NCBI RefSeq assembly: GCF_002776525.5
Contig: NC_045443.1
Span: 40,182,035-40,246,034 of the forward strand
DNA length: 64,000 bases
Direction of reading: 5' to 3'
DNA from: Piliocolobus tephrosceles
Lineage: Eukaryota > Chordata > Mammalia > Primates > Cercopithecidae
Shown here: one piece after another, positions 33,606 to 47,159 of the stretch
How positions within the stretch are numbered: position 1 is the first letter of the stretch
How the letters are laid out: the number at the start of each line of letters is the position of its first letter
Notes under the pieces: generated by a model
Database searches by the model: none
Seen by the model: only the letters and a program-made list of their open reading frames with translations
Told to the model about the DNA's origin: nothing
Translations under genes and position numbers: made by a program

Positions 33606-35715
33606 TCTCAGAGTAAAATTTGTAAATGAACTCATAATGATTTTCAGTTTTCTTTGATAGTGAAGTAATACTCAACAGTGTACAAAAAGATCTGTCCATA
33701 ACTAAACTCAAAGTAAAGTAAAAGCTAAGCAGCTTTAATTGCAAAAAGAAACAAGAAACAAGTGATCAGCAACCATCAGGGCTCAGATCAACTTGTAAGA
33801 TTACTCTACTTTTCCTAAACATAATAATTATTATGAATAAAACATAATTCAATATGCTATTGAAGGAAAATAGTTTTAAAATATTCAATTAAAAAGAAAA
33901 GTTTCACATATTAAAGATGTTGTTTTGAGAAGCAGTATTTCACTCCAGAAAGTGAGATTTATTATGATTATACAAAAATAACATTTCCTGTCACTAGAGT
34001 GGATTTTCATGGTTTTTCCAACTTTCTGAAAATACATATCGTTAGGGCCTAACCAGATGAACTGAACCCCAGAACTGGATCAGACCAGTTGAATTGCTAA
34101 CATTCCACCCTGCCACCTTAATCTGATAATTCCAATCCTTCATACAAGTATCCTAAGCCACATTTAAATTACTACCTGGGGGAGCATTTATATCTGCTAA
34201 TGACATAAACAGGATGTGTTAGCTGAAATTCTTAAAGGCTTGCATAACTCAACTGGGATTTCTGGCAAGTAGTCGACCAAGCTGTTTGTTTTTAGATGTT
34301 AGGATCTTCTCCTTTTCTGCTCCCCCTCCTCTTCCTCTTTCTTCAAGGACTTCAGGGATGGGAACAAACTCATTCTATTTAGACTCTGTCTAAAGTCTAC
34401 CTTTAATGCTCACATAAGTTGAACAGATCCCTCTTGGAAGGATATTATTTTTCACCATAGGGAGCTCTGAGCAGATTTTCTCCAAACAAACAGAGGCTGA
34501 AGCAGAAAATTCCAAAAGATTTTGATGTGTGAGTTGCTGAAACTATGATTCAATTCTCTAAAATTATGAAAAAAATCAAGCATCAAATATAAAAACTAAT
34601 GAAATAAACATTCCATTCATGTACCTACAGCCCAATTTCATCAAATATTGGCATTTTTGACACAACTTCCTTAAAAATCTTTTTAAAATGAAATATTTCA
34701 AATTTGAAGCCCACAGTGTACCCATTCCTCAGTTCACTTTCTTTCCTTCCCAGATTTAACCACAATTTTAAATTTGTACTTATTATATTCATAAACATTT
34801 TATACTTTCATCATAATCAATATATTTATATAGACACATATTTAAGATTAATATATTTTCATCATTCATTAACAATGTATTATTTATTATGTATGTTTCT
34901 TAAAAATTCTGTTTTTTATATACAATTTTGGTCAATTTTTAAAAATTATATGCTGTATATATAATTTTGATTTTTTTAAGCTTTATATATTGTTTGATAT
35001 GCATTTTCTCCTGCTGATGGAGATCTAAGTTGTTTCCATCTTTTTCCTATTATAGTTAGGCCTTGTTTCTCTCAAGTTGAATGTAAACAATTTCATACAT
35101 CAACATTAAACAAGGCCATCTGTGGCTGTGATAAATCAGGACAAAAAGCAGGAGTACTATATAATAATGTTTGAAAATAGACAAAAATATAGACATTGTT
35201 TAACCAGCAAAAATTACCCATCACACCTCTATCCTGGCTAATATGTGTGCTGCTTCTTTACCAATTAAACCTTTCTATTCATTCTATATTTCCTTCCTTC
35301 TCAATAATATTTAATAAAATACCCAATCATACAATTACCCCATTCCAAACAGCATCCAATTCAGAACAAAGTCAGTTATACTTTTAAAACACTCACCCAA
35401 ATCACTGAACATGAACCTAAATCCATAACAAGTCTCAGCTGAGATGCCTCCCAGCTTACCATAGTGAGTGTTCTCCCTCAGCACAAGTCATCAACCCAAC
35501 TTGTTCAACCAGAGGTGGGTTCCTGGTGGTCCTTGGCTGCAGAGCACCAACACTACTGAGGCTGAACACCTTTTCACATGGACGTTGGGCAGAATAACCA
35601 TCAGGACCACAAGCTGATTTTGTCTCCAAGATAATCAGACAGGGCCTATGCTCTCTATGGTTTCCTTTTTCTTCTTTTTTCCTGAATTGATAACTTGTGT
35701 CCTTTTTTCTTTTTT
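33606..35715. other. Largely unique DNA, repeat-poor
   Basis: No gene is recognised. The segment at 34620-35060 is very AT-rich and vaguely L1M-like on the minus strand (CTCCTGCTGATGGAGATCTA), but too weak to call. The segment 35390-35640 is less AT-rich and unassigned. Confidence 0.4.
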
Positions 35716-35837
35716 ATTATTTATGTATTTATTTTAGAGACAGAGTAGCGCAGGCTGGATTGCAGTGCCACAATCATGGCTCTCTGCAGCCTCCCAACTC
35801 CCAGGCTCAAGAGATCCTCCTGCTGTAGCCTCCCAGT
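35716..35837 (-). mobile_element. Alu monomer fragment (FRAM/AluJ-like)
   Basis: GAGACAGAGTAGCGCAGGCT, CACAATCATGGCTCTCTGCA and GGCTCAAGAGATCCTCCTGC are antisense Alu arm landmarks. It is truncated and missing internal bases. Confidence 0.82.
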
Positions 35838-37900
35838 CCTTAATCAAATGATAACTCTTTCTTTCTTCCCATAACTGCCCAAAACAGAGCTATTAGAAGC
35901 TCTATCAGAAAGAATGTATTCCCACTGTTTTATCCTTCAAAAAATTTAAATTTCATATCTGTTTGTCAGCTGAGATTTCTCATAGTCTTTGAGCCACTGA
36001 TGGTCCTGAACTGTTGTGGCCTTATTTTCTTTAATACACTTTTTCTACAATTTAATGGTATTGAAGAGGAGGGTATGTTAAACACATGTGCCCGGTCTGC
36101 CATCTTGAGCTGGCAATAAGAATAGAAGTAATTATGAATTTGTAAGAAATATTCCAAAGTTCCCTACATATATTGCTTGGCTGGTATTGAAATGTATAAT
36201 TGATATATAAATGAATACTCCAAACAAAGCAGATTAATGTATAAGTGAATACTCCAAACAAAACTGACCCATTGACTATAACATAACTATAAATAAAGCA
36301 ATGATGAAGAACTAGGTAGCATTTGCAGGAGCTTTTCTTGGCATCTCACTTGCCACTATATATTCTGCCACTTGCTTCCATTTGCTCATATCATTTTGAA
36401 ATCACTTCTCCAGGGCAGTGTGATTTTGCTTTTCCAGATGAGGTGAAATGAAGAACAAAAAACTTTTCTAAAGATATATTAATAGAGTAATATATATATT
36501 TTAAATGCTGAGCATTTACTTTTATATAGTTAGCTTAGTCTATCAAAGTCTAGGCAAATTATGGAAAACTAATTTTTAAAAACTTTTTTTACTGATTATA
36601 AAAGCAGTTCATATTTATTAGAGAAAGTTAGGGGACACATTCAAGCACAATGAATGAAAGAAAAATGTATCTCCTATCATTAGAATGGGGAACTTCTTGA
36701 ATCTCAGTTTGGCCTATGAGTTCTCAAAGTGTTTAATAATGGAGCTAAGATATGTGTTAGCTGTTTCCTTCATCTGATTGCACTACTCATCAGTTAGCAA
36801 ATATTTTTTTCCTAAGATCATGCAGAAAGGTATCCTAATGAAGACTTTAGAATTACTTTTCCTTTTCCATAGAAAAGGCATAACTTTGGCTCTAATTTGT
36901 CAAATTATAATCTTTTTCATACATACTCTATTTATTTATTTACTTTTTCAAAATAAGAATTCTTCAGCCATTCTGTACTGACTTTAAAGTCAGCAATTTC
37001 AAACCTGGTTTGCCTGTATTTTTCTTCTTTTTGTTTGTGCAAGTAAGATTTGAAAAATGCATGTGGGTTTCAAAACTCCTGCTGTGCCAGCCATGATTTC
37101 CCATAAAAGGGGGAACATTTATTTGTGTATATGAAGTCCTGGACAGCAGTACTTGGTCAGACATGAGACAGATGTATGTGTGCACAGCTGTTTGTGTTTA
37201 AGAACGGAATAGAGACATAAATAAGGTTAGATATTCTTGGTTTGCTGCTAGAATATTTTCATATAGCATATTCAAAGGAATATCTGTCATAACTCAAAAC
37301 AAGGAGAAATTTATCAGAAACAGAGCACAGAGACCTTCCCCACAGCCAGGATAAACAAAACCAATATGGGCCTATCAAGCTCTCATCTTATAAAATAAAC
37401 TTCATTGTACAAAAGAAAACCACTTGATTTATTCCTGAAGATATTGTCAGATATTTTCCCAAAGTCAGATAGTACTGTCTTCTATGAAATTAAAAGATAG
37501 AGGTAGATTTTTTTCTGACTTGTCTATTGCTGTCAGAATTGCAGTTGTATTTAAAGCTAATAATGCTAGAAAATAACGTGGTGTGAAGAATAAACATTGC
37601 TGTCTTTGCAATTCAGCTTCCTTCCCTAGCTATGACACACTAGCAAACTGTTTCTTTTATGGAAAAAAAAACTTGTACTTAAGCAATACTGCCACTTTTC
37701 CAGTATATTTGAACTGCAAAATAATTCCTAGAAAGATTCTCTTCTCTGTGTGATACCAAAAGGCTCAGAATAAAAAATTACGAAGCTGAGGCCCAAGGTC
37801 AAAGAGATTTCTAGAGAGAGTCTTAGAATTTGTTTTATGGCTATGAGAATGCAGAAGTTTAAGAACTAACTCGGGAAAGACTAACATGGAATATTGCTAA
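35838..37900. other. Unique AT-rich DNA, no gene seen
   Basis: No gene or clear repeat is recognised apart from a 34-bp local duplication at 36207-36262. Confidence 0.4.
36207..36262. repeat. 34-bp-period partial tandem duplication
   Basis: ATAA(A/G)TGAATACTCCAAAC occurs at 36207 and again at 36241 with one mismatch. Confidence 0.85.
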
Positions 37901-40023
37901 TTCTTTTATTTATTTATTATTATCCTAATGCATAAGCCCTGTCCAATTAAGAAAAGTTAACTATGCGCTACAGGATAAAACAATTTATTTGTAAATAAAA
38001 ATTCATTCGAATAATTTTTTAAAAGAAGGTATAATTAATACTCATTTTCACACTGTATCTGTCAGGATTTTCACATCTCAACCCCTCCTTTCTCTCTCCT
38101 CAGGTCTTTCTTTTAAGAAAAGTCCTTTAAGAACTTAGAGCAGGTCTTCAGGATAACTACACACTTTGTTTAGAAGATACTGGTGTTTTGATGAAGATCC
38201 TAAAACAACTCCTTTAAAGGGTTTGTTTAAAAGAATCCACAACATGGAGCTATCCATAAGACTGAAATGCTACACTTTATTTACATAAGTTTGGACTTTG
38301 AAGAAGTGTTTTGCTTTGTTTTGTTGTCAACCCAATAAATCATATTGAGAACCATGGGTGACTTACAATGTTCAAGACCTGAAAAAGACAGTTAAGAGTG
38401 GTCTGGCCTTTTAACCTCTACTCTGGTTACTTAGCCTTCATTAAAGTCATATGATGAAAACAGAGGATTAAAAATTAGAATTGCCTCTGGAAATAAAGTA
38501 TTCTACACTGTGTCTAAAAGTAAGTAGACTGGCTAAGATTGTATAGGTCTCCCAAAATTGTAAAACCACTTTGATACATGTACGTAGCATTTCTTTAATA
38601 TATTTTTAGAATTACATATTTTGCATAACTATGCATGCAGTGAAATCTAATAGGAAAACAATGGACAGAGAACAAATTATGGGAACAATGAAAAGTGCTT
38701 TTTATTCTTCCCAGAAACTTGAAATTAATACATGAAGCACTGTTGTAAAGAAGTTTATGCTATAAAACAAAACATGTGTTTTATTACCACAGATATATGG
38801 TAGCATTATAATTTAAAGGGGAGGAAGTAACCTAGAGAGTTATATTCAGTATTTTTAAGAGGAAGCATTTTAAATTAAATTATATTTGAAATAAACTTTT
38901 AGAGTGTCTATTTTCTGATCTGTATCTTTTATCCTTAATCTTTTTACTCCGAGCATTATTCCAGGAATAAAGGCTGAAGACTGCTAGTAGAGAAAGAAAA
39001 TTAGCAAATTTACTAATTAAAATGCTGGCACAAATCACAGGGAAAAAAATCATGCAACATAAGACAATGCAAAGGTTTTATCCTTGCACCTGCTTAGTGC
39101 CACGCCTACCAGGATAACACCTACAACATAACAGGAATTCCGTGAGGGAATTCCTCAGCGAATTCCTCGGGACCATATCTTCAGTCACTCTTGTAAGGCC
39201 ACATACTTGAACAATGTTACTTTTGCAGAAGGGAGTGCCAATTCTGCCTACATGAAAATAAGAACAATGTGTCATATACCATCTACTGGCAGTCTTTGTC
39301 TTTTTACTGAACCTAAATACATCTATAAACATTGTATAGAACTGATGTTCCTGTTTAGCACATATAAATGATATCAGGCTTTACATTTAGTTCTGCAATT
39401 CTTTTTCACTCAAAATTAAATGGTTCAATTTTATAGGTGTTGATTTTGAGTTTTCTCTATGTTTGTACTCAGAAGTTCGTAATTTAGAACCTAAAATACT
39501 CTATTTACAATGCTTATGGATTCTAGAAAGAATATACACATTGTAAATAAGCAAAAATCTTCTCCTGAATACTGTGTAAAACTACAAAGCTCTTCAAAAG
39601 TATGTCATGTTGCAAAATTGCCTAATTGAATTTCCAACTTGCCCATTTTTCCAGGAGACAAGTGATTATTTTGCAGGAAATTTTCTCAAAAATGAATAAG
39701 TAGGTTGTCATATGAGACTGCACGGCATATGTGTTCTTCACCTGGTAAGATATCTAGATTCGGAATAACACGCAATATTCATCAACAAAATTTAGAAAGA
39801 AGAGTTTTCTTCAACAAAATAATTGTTTTAAGCAAACAAGAAAAGAGAAGCTTAAAATATGCATACTCAATGATACTGTTGATATTTGAAATAAAAAAAC
39901 ACTGACAATTTTAATAACTGAAGGGCTGGGTCTGATACTCCTACATAAATATAATGAACTTACCTCAATTTGTGAAAGGTAATGTCTGATACTACTATTT
40001 TTAAAAAAATAAGGAACAAACTA
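37901..40023. other. Unique AT-rich DNA, no gene seen
   Basis: No gene is recognised. The minus-strand frame at 39078-39332 (84 codons) has no motif I know. A cluster of GAATTC-containing microrepeats lies at 39133-39170. Confidence 0.4.
39133..39170. repeat. Triplet of GGAATTCC-type microrepeats
   Basis: Within 38 bases GAATTCC occurs three times, spaced by GTGAGG and TCAGC-type linkers. Confidence 0.8.
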
Positions 40024-40103
40024 TTAGGTTAGTGCAAAAGTAATTGTGGTTTTTGCCATTACTTTTAGTGGCAAAAATCACAATTGGTTTTGTACCAACC
40101 TAT
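40024..40103. mobile_element. MADE1 (mariner-derived MITE), copy 3
   Basis: An 80-bp palindrome from TTAGGTTAGTGCAAAAGTAA to TGTACCAACCTAT. About 28 of 33 outer-arm positions are complementary, making this the best hairpin of the three MADE1 copies. The family is the known source of miR-548 precursors. Confidence 0.95.
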
Positions 40104-40124
40104 TACTTAAATGTCCTAAGTCAT

Positions 40125-40437
<313 letters not shown>

Positions 40438-40709
40438 TTAAGTCAGGTTTAAAACTTACAACCACAGAGAAAGCAAGTGAAAAAAATCCATATATTCATA
40501 TGCTTTGTTCCTAAATTAATGATACAGTAAAGGTAAAGAACCAAACATGAGAATGAAATGGGTGGACAGAAGGTGGGACACTGAATTAGCTACTTTATAT
40601 GTTCCATTAATGCACTCGGTGGAAAAAATTAATATAATACATTGTCAGTTTTTAAATGATATCAATATTTGTTAACCAGGCTTAGAAGCTTTTTTTGAAA
40701 TGTATTAGC

Positions 40710-40985
40710 CATGACAATAACAAGAACAGCTACATATAATTAAGTTTTTAATATATGCCAGAGGCAACATGTAGAAGGATTACATTATATAATAAATATA
40801 GGAAAATTTTCCTGATAACCCAGTAAGGCAGGTTTTTGTGGAGTTTTGTTTGTGTTTGTTGATGTTGTTGCTGCTATTTCATCTCATGGTTTGGAAAATT
40901 GAAGTTTAGAGAGGTGAAGAAAGCTTTCCAGGTCACCAACTAATAAGTGGCAGATCCAAACCCAGATCTGTTTTATTAAAATGGA
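40710..40985 (+). repeat. MIR SINE, interrupted
   Basis: It has AACAGCTACATATAATTAAG, then AAATTGAAGTTTAGAGAGGT and CAACTAATAAGTGGCAGATC. A T/G-rich stretch near 40830-40880 interrupts the core. Confidence 0.7.
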
Positions 40986-41317
40986 CACTTTCCAAATTTA
41001 AAAAATACAGACACAGGATATCCAGTTGTTTGAATTTCAGATGAACAACAAATAATTGTTTAGCATAAGTATGTCCCATGCAATCCGTGGAGCACACATA
41101 TACTAAGCAATTATTTTGTTGCTTACTTGAAATTTATGTGTTTTGACTGGCAATCCAACGCTAAAGCTGATCCAGTTTCTTAACTCTCTGCTATTCTGAC
41201 TCTGAAAAACCAGCAAGGCTGACCCAGGATGAAGCAGAAAACAGCCACCACGTACTTTGCTTTCTGGACAAGTAAAGATCAGTGATCACTGTCTAGCTGC
41301 CCCTCAGCGCCGTCCAG
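40986..41317. other. Unique DNA, no gene seen
   Basis: No gene or clear repeat is recognised. Confidence 0.4.
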
Positions 41318-41470
41318 TAGTTCAATTGTTCTCAATCTTAAGTGAGTGTAAATATCATCAAGGCTGCTTCTTGAAAAAGCAGCTTCCCTGCCAGGGTCTT
41401 TGGCTAGGCCTAGAAGTGTACATTTTTAACAAGAACCCCAGATGTTTCTATGCAGATGGTTCTTGGCCTA
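41318..41470 (-). mobile_element. MER5A-like (hAT-Charlie) MITE
   Basis: AGTTCAATTGTTCTCAATCT, ATCATCAAGGCTGCTTCTTG and AAGTGTACATTTTTAACAAG follow the MER5A order. The open frame at 41257-41478 runs through it and is not a gene. Confidence 0.65.
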
Positions 41471-42143
41471 TTCCCTGAGAAACAGTGAAACATCTGGCCT
41501 GCTGAAGAAAACTGTAATGCCAGTTGAAAAAGTGCTAGAAAAACTAAAAATCATTTTAGGGATTTATGTGGGCTACCAAATGAGGTCTGACCAAAATGAT
41601 TAGAAATGCAGTCTGGAAAAATATAAGCTGAGAAAAGATACTGTTGAACTTTATATTGTCATGACCCAGAGATCAGTAATATTTTTTAAAGTGGGCTACC
41701 CAATTAAATCGAAGGCATATTTGATAGTCCACTACTATTCTTCTGGACATTAGCCAAGGGAATTAAAGGCTGATGCCCTTGAAAATGCTAGATACATTAG
41801 ATTTTAATATTTCCTTTTTTCCCTGCTAGGTTATTCATTTTCAATGAAAAGCCTACTCTCTACTAATCCAGTTGGTCATTTAGGGTACAGATGATTCAAT
41901 CATTATGCCCTTCTTCTAAATTGTATTATCCTACTGATCTTTAGAACCTTCGTGTAGACTAAGACTTTAAAATGAGAACCAATTTGAGTAAATTAGTGTA
42001 GCTAAATGTTTTTCACCTAAATGATGTAAAAGAGCTCAAATCCTAAGAAATCTTATAATGATTTCTTACATTATAATGTATACATTATATACATTTCTTA
42101 TGGAGTTGTAAAGTAACTCAGTTACTTTGTAATTTTATCTCAG
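41471..42143. other. Unique AT-rich DNA, no gene seen
   Basis: No gene or clear repeat is recognised. Confidence 0.4.
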
Positions 42144-42264
42144 CACATTTTTTTCAGAGACAAGGTCTTGCTATGTTGCCCAGGCTGGTATCACACTCCT
42201 GAGCTCAATGCACTCTCCCACTCATGAGTAGCTGGGACTACAGGCTCGTGCCACAATGTCCAGT
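42144..42264 (-). mobile_element. Alu monomer (FLAM-like)
   Basis: A single antisense arm: GAGACAAGGTCTTGCTATGT, GCCCAGGCTGGTATCACACT, GAGTAGCTGGGACTACAGGC. The 7SL-like ending without a second arm suggests a fossil Alu monomer. Confidence 0.85.
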
Positions 42265-42674
42265 TCTTTATCTCTCTATATTCTTTCAAATGTTACCTAT
42301 AACCATATTGGTATCTGGATTCTTAACTGTTATATTCTATTTTCTTACCTTATATGTCCACAGTATTTAAAAATCTGTTATTTCAGTAACAAGATGGCTA
42401 TTTTTTTAAAAAAATTCACATCAGCAACAATCCTACCATTCCTAATTTGCAGTTTTATGCCTCCTAAAAAGAACTCAAGGCCATCAGTAGGTAATAACTG
42501 ACCAAGCTTTTAAGAGTCATGGAATCATCTTCATTTTATATATTATGCCAATGATTTTCCCAAAGTTTCTGTTTGTATGCTGAAATACCACATCAAATAG
42601 GTTTGGATCTGCAGTAAATATCAGAGCCATGCCTCAAGTAAATAGGCATAGTGAATCTTCAGAGGGATTATTAG
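42265..42674. other. Unique AT-rich DNA, no gene seen
   Basis: No gene or clear repeat is recognised. Confidence 0.4.
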
Positions 42675-42679
42675 GTAAG

Positions 42680-43044
42680 TGTGTTAGTCTGTTCTCACAC
42701 TGCTAATAAAGATATACCCAAGACTGGGTAACTTATAAAGAAAAAGAGGTTTAATGGATTTACAGTTTCTTATGGCTAGATAGGTGTCACAAGCATGGCA
42801 GAAAGCAAAGGAGAAGCAAAGGCATGTCTCCCATGGTAGCAGGCAAGACAGTGTGTGCAGGGGAACTGCCTTTTATAAAACCATCAGATCTCGTGAGGCT
42901 TATTCATTATCATGAGAACAGCATGGAAAAAACCTGCCCCCATGATTTAATTACCTCCCACTGGGTCCCTCCCAAGACACATGGGGATAATGGAAGCTAT
43001 AATTCGAGATGAGATTTGGGTGGGGACACAGCCAAACCATATCA
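42680..43044 (-). mobile_element. THE1/MST-type MaLR solo LTR
   Basis: Antisense MaLR LTR from TGTGTTAGTCTGTTCTCACA to AGCCAAACCATATCA. The 5-bp target-site duplication GTAAG is exact at 42675-42679 and 43045-43049. Confidence 0.96.
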
Positions 43045-43126
43045 GTAAGAATTATTTGTCATCCATGTTAGACCCTGAAAATCCTTTTTTGAGGAGCCTG
43101 TCATGTGCTGAATTCCACTTCTGTCT

Positions 43127-43183
43127 TGCTCTCTCTCAATCTCTCTCTCTCTCTCTCTCTCTCTGTCTTTCACACACACACAA
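43127..43183. repeat. (TC)n(CA)n compound microsatellite
   Basis: About fifteen TC units, a short interruption, then five CA units. Confidence 0.93.
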
Positions 43184-43479
43184 GTCATACCACACAGAAC
43201 TAGAACTATGTTATTTGTATTAACATGCTCTGGACTAAAGGTATGAGAGTGGCTCCTCATCTCTCCATGGAACTTAGAATAGAAGCATTGTGCAGCTGTT
43301 TCCTTCATTCATAAAACATTTTCTTACATGACATCTACTTTTGCTAGATGACTGAGTGGTTGGGTAAATGGGATGGCACTATACTGTCCTTACTAAGAAT
43401 TATATATTCCCACTAGTAGATAGCATGTACAATTTCACTTACCTAAAGAATTCTGGGTCTTTTGTCCTTCACATAGACT

Positions 43480-44200
43480 TCCACATTGGCTTATCAGTTT
43501 TTTCAAAATCTCTATTAGTATTTAGGATTACATCAAATATATAGATCAGTTTAGGAGAAGGCTATTGAGTCTTCCAGTTCATGAAGCTATCTTGTCATTA
43601 GTTTAAATTTTCTTTATTTCATACAGTTTGTTTTTCAATTCTAGAATTCCCATTTAGCTCTTTTATTATGGTTTCAGTTTCTCTGCTGAATTTGCCATTA
43701 CTCCACTGAGTTTTCATTCATTAAAAATATGATTTATGCTTATTTTTACTTTATTGAAGATAGGGATACTATCACTTTAAAATTCTTGTCTGACAGTTCT
43801 CACACACAATTCATCTTAGACTCAGTCTCAATGAATTTTCTCTGGAGAATGTGGGGGGTTTTTTGCCAGTTTTCTTTTTTTGTTTCATATTTTGGGGACT
43901 CTTGGATTGTATCCTTGACAGTATGAATTTTAAGTTGTAGAGGTTCTGGATTCTGTTGTTTTTCTTTGATGGATGTTGTTTCTTTTGTTTTAGTAAGTAA
44001 TTTTCTTGGCTGCATTTGAACTTCAAAACATTCTTGATTTTTTTCAGTGGTATCCCCTGTCTCAGCTCAGCTCTTTTGCCTTTTGCTGGGCTGCTTTGAG
44101 TGTGTTTTGTGCCTATCTGGTTCAAAGGACAGTGAAAAATGCAGCCAGACAGAATTTGAGGATTCTTTTCTGGCCCTTACCCTTGTGAGATTCACCTGCT
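43480..44200 (-). repeat. Ancient L1-related sequence (L1M-like)
   Basis: ATTTAGGATTACATCAAATA and TATTGAGTCTTCCAGTTCAT match antisense L1 ORF2. The following TTCTAGAATTCCCATTTAGC and TTTAAAATTCTTGTCTGACA recall older mammalian L1 sequence. Subfamily and exact ends are uncertain. Confidence 0.45.
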
Positions 44201-45598
44201 CTCTTTAATGGTTAAGGTTTTGTGACTACATGCTTCTGGTTCCCCTTGCCAAAAAGACTGGCTTTTTGGTGTGTATTCCCCTAGTCTGCACCTAGTCCAG
44301 GTAAAAGCTGTAGAGAGGGAAACCTACTTAAGGAATTCTGCAAGTTCCCATGTCCAAGCAAACATGGATTCCCCACCAGATCTGCCTTCTTCTGTTCACC
44401 GTTTAGTACTTTCATGCAATTGCTTTGTGTGCTACATCCAGGTTTTCTAATTATTTTCTGTAGAGTGACTTGTCCCATAGGGTCTTAGTCTATTATCCCT
44501 TAGCCTATTAAATAGAACTCTCTACCTAAGAAATTAGTCCACCAAATTGCTAAGATAACATTGAACCTGTGAATTAAACTTAGACTTTTTGGAAATACTC
44601 TCTTTACCCCACTAGAGACAACTTCCTTAATTACTGGTGAGTCCAACATGGCTAGACCCTTTCAATTCAGGGCTGGTCACTCTTGAACATCTAGATTCTA
44701 GAAATTCTTTATCTATTACACCACAGTCTTTCCTTCATCAGTATGGACATTAGCCTATAACATCAAATGGTAAAGCTGAAAGTGACAAACCCCTGGTCAT
44801 TGTTTTCAAAAGATTAAAAAAAAAAAAAAAGTAAAAGAGAAAATGGACAGTTTCAACTGAAATGATATTTGGGAAGTTCCACAGGATTTGTTTTCCCATG
44901 CCTTTTTTGACTTTGGTCCCTGTTTTAGGTGTGACTACTGATACAGCCTGCTCTTCAAACTGTCCTCTTGAAACTGATTTTAATCTCTCTTTTTTAAAAA
45001 ACTTTAGTGGATTTACCAATTTACTAATTAAGTATTTATTTTCTAAATGTTTACCTCTCCCTCCCAATTCTGTTTTTCTCTGGCACTTATCTTCATTTCC
45101 CATGACTTTTTCCCTTTTAATTTACCACCCACCAAGACTCTAGCTTACCAAACATTCTTAATATAACTTTTTAATTGAGCTGTTCTTGAATCCCTCTTTC
45201 ATTCTCAAATCCCTAAAGATTCATGGCAGAGACAGGTCACAAAAGCTTCAATGTCTTTCCTTCTTTGACTTTCTTCATTTTCTTCTAACAGCAGACTTAG
45301 CATTCTTCTTGCAATACTGAAAATATTTGCTTAGGATTTTATCCTAATACCCCACTCAGTGAGACATCAGTGCTAATGAAACAGCAGGGAAATGTCACAG
45401 AGAACTTTCTACACTCTACAACTTAGTGACTAAAAGGGATCTTTATTTAATTAAATTTTATATCTGTCTAATTTTCAGTCTTAAACAACACTGAATTTCT
45501 CAGGGTGCTTATTTGCACGTTTCCATTTCTTTTGTGTTAAGGACATCTTGAATTCTTGGCTAGATATCAGCAGAAAAGTCATTTTCCCTTGAATATGA
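44201..45598. other. Unique DNA, no gene seen
   Basis: No gene is recognised. An A-run lies at 44815-44830. Opposite-strand frames near 44750-45143 overlap and lack motifs. Confidence 0.4.
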
Positions 45599-46013
45599 TG
45601 ATATGGTTTGGATATTTATCCCCTCCAAATCTCATGTTGAAATGTAATCCCTGATGGTGGAAGTGAGGCCTGGTGGGAGGTGTTTGGTTCATAAGGATAG
45701 ATTCCCTCATGAATGGCTTGGTGACCTCCTCATGGTAATGAGTCCATTCTCACTGTGAGTTCACATGAGACCTGGTTGTTTAAAAGATTATGGCACTTCC
45801 CTTCTGTCTCGTGCCCCCGCTCTCACCATGTGACATCACCTGCTCTCTCGTTGCCTTCCACCATGATTGTAAGCATCCGGAGACCCTCATCAGAAGCAGA
45901 TGCTGGAGCTGTGCTTATACAGCCTACAGAACTGTGAGCCAATTAAACCTCTTTTCTTTATAAATTAGCCCACTTCAGGTATTTCTTTATCGCATTGGGA
46001 AAACTGAATGACA
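45599..46013 (+). mobile_element. MaLR LTR (MST/MLT1-type, older)
   Basis: It begins TGATATGGTTTGGATATTTA and contains CTGGTTGTTTAAAAGATTAT, GATGCTGGAGCTGTGCTTAT and CAATTAAACCTCTTTTCTTT. It ends near GAAAACTGAATGACA. The 415-bp length and divergence fit an older MaLR subfamily than the other three LTRs. A clean target-site duplication was not found. Confidence 0.88.
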
Positions 46014-46254
46014 TGTATGTGTGGTAAATGGAATTTGCCTCATAGACATACTCTAGATTTCCCAACAGTTTCAGAGTGAAGCAGGTCACTGAGCAGGGCC
46101 ATCATCCAGGGGTCTCTAAAAGCCCACAGACACTGACATCTAATCAGAGAGGTCAGGCAATATATAAATCAACTGTCAGTAATGATTTTTTAAAAAATAT
46201 TATTTTCCTGTAGGTTGAAAGGAAGATAACTGCTAATCTCTGTGGATCTGAAAT

Positions 46255-46460
46255 AGTTTTGCAGTACTTACTCTGTGTCAAACACTGTATGTTTTGACAA
46301 AATATGTCATGCATATTAACCCAACTGCAATAGGTTCTATTCTCTTTCTGCTAAGTTCAAGAACATATATAAGATCATACACTTAGAGTGTGACAGAGCT
46401 GGGGTTTGTGCCCTGGGATTTAGTTCTAGAGTTTGTCCCCTCACCCAACCCCAAAACCTG
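46255..46460 (+). repeat. MIR SINE
   Basis: CAGTACTTACTCTGTGTCAA, AAGATCATACACTTAGAGTG and ACAGAGCTGGGGTTTGTGCC follow MIR order. Confidence 0.7.
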
Positions 46461-46838
46461 CTATCTTAATATATGTCACTTATATCCTTAATAGAGAAGA
46501 GGACTCCATGAAAGGACTCAAATCCAACAATAAATGGAGACTAGAGATGCTAGGATAAAAGAAAATGCTCCAAAGAAACTTAGAATCTACAGTTAAAAAC
46601 AAATGGTAATAAAGCGAAAGGGAGCACATCATATATTCGACTGAACCATAGGAAATTGCCATTTTTGTATATCAAAAACGACTGAATATCAACAATTTCG
46701 AATGATTCAGTCTAATATTAAACCAGGATACTTAAAATAGATGCTCAAAGGGAAAATCTACTAGTAGCTTGGAATTAAAAGCATTAGCTGGTTTAGCGAG
46801 GTCTAGGAATTAGTAAGATGTGGTTGGGTGAGATGGCT
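46461..46838. other. Unique AT-rich DNA, no gene seen
   Basis: No gene or clear repeat is recognised. Confidence 0.4.
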
Positions 46839-46848
46839 GAAGTTACAT

Positions 46849-47148
<300 letters not shown>

Positions 47149-47159
47149 TCAAGTTACAT

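Noticed and set aside
36580..36660. Possible old repeat scrap (TTATAAAAGCAGTTCATATT)
   Set aside because: It resembles a common ancient mammalian repeat, but the match is too short and the family uncertain.
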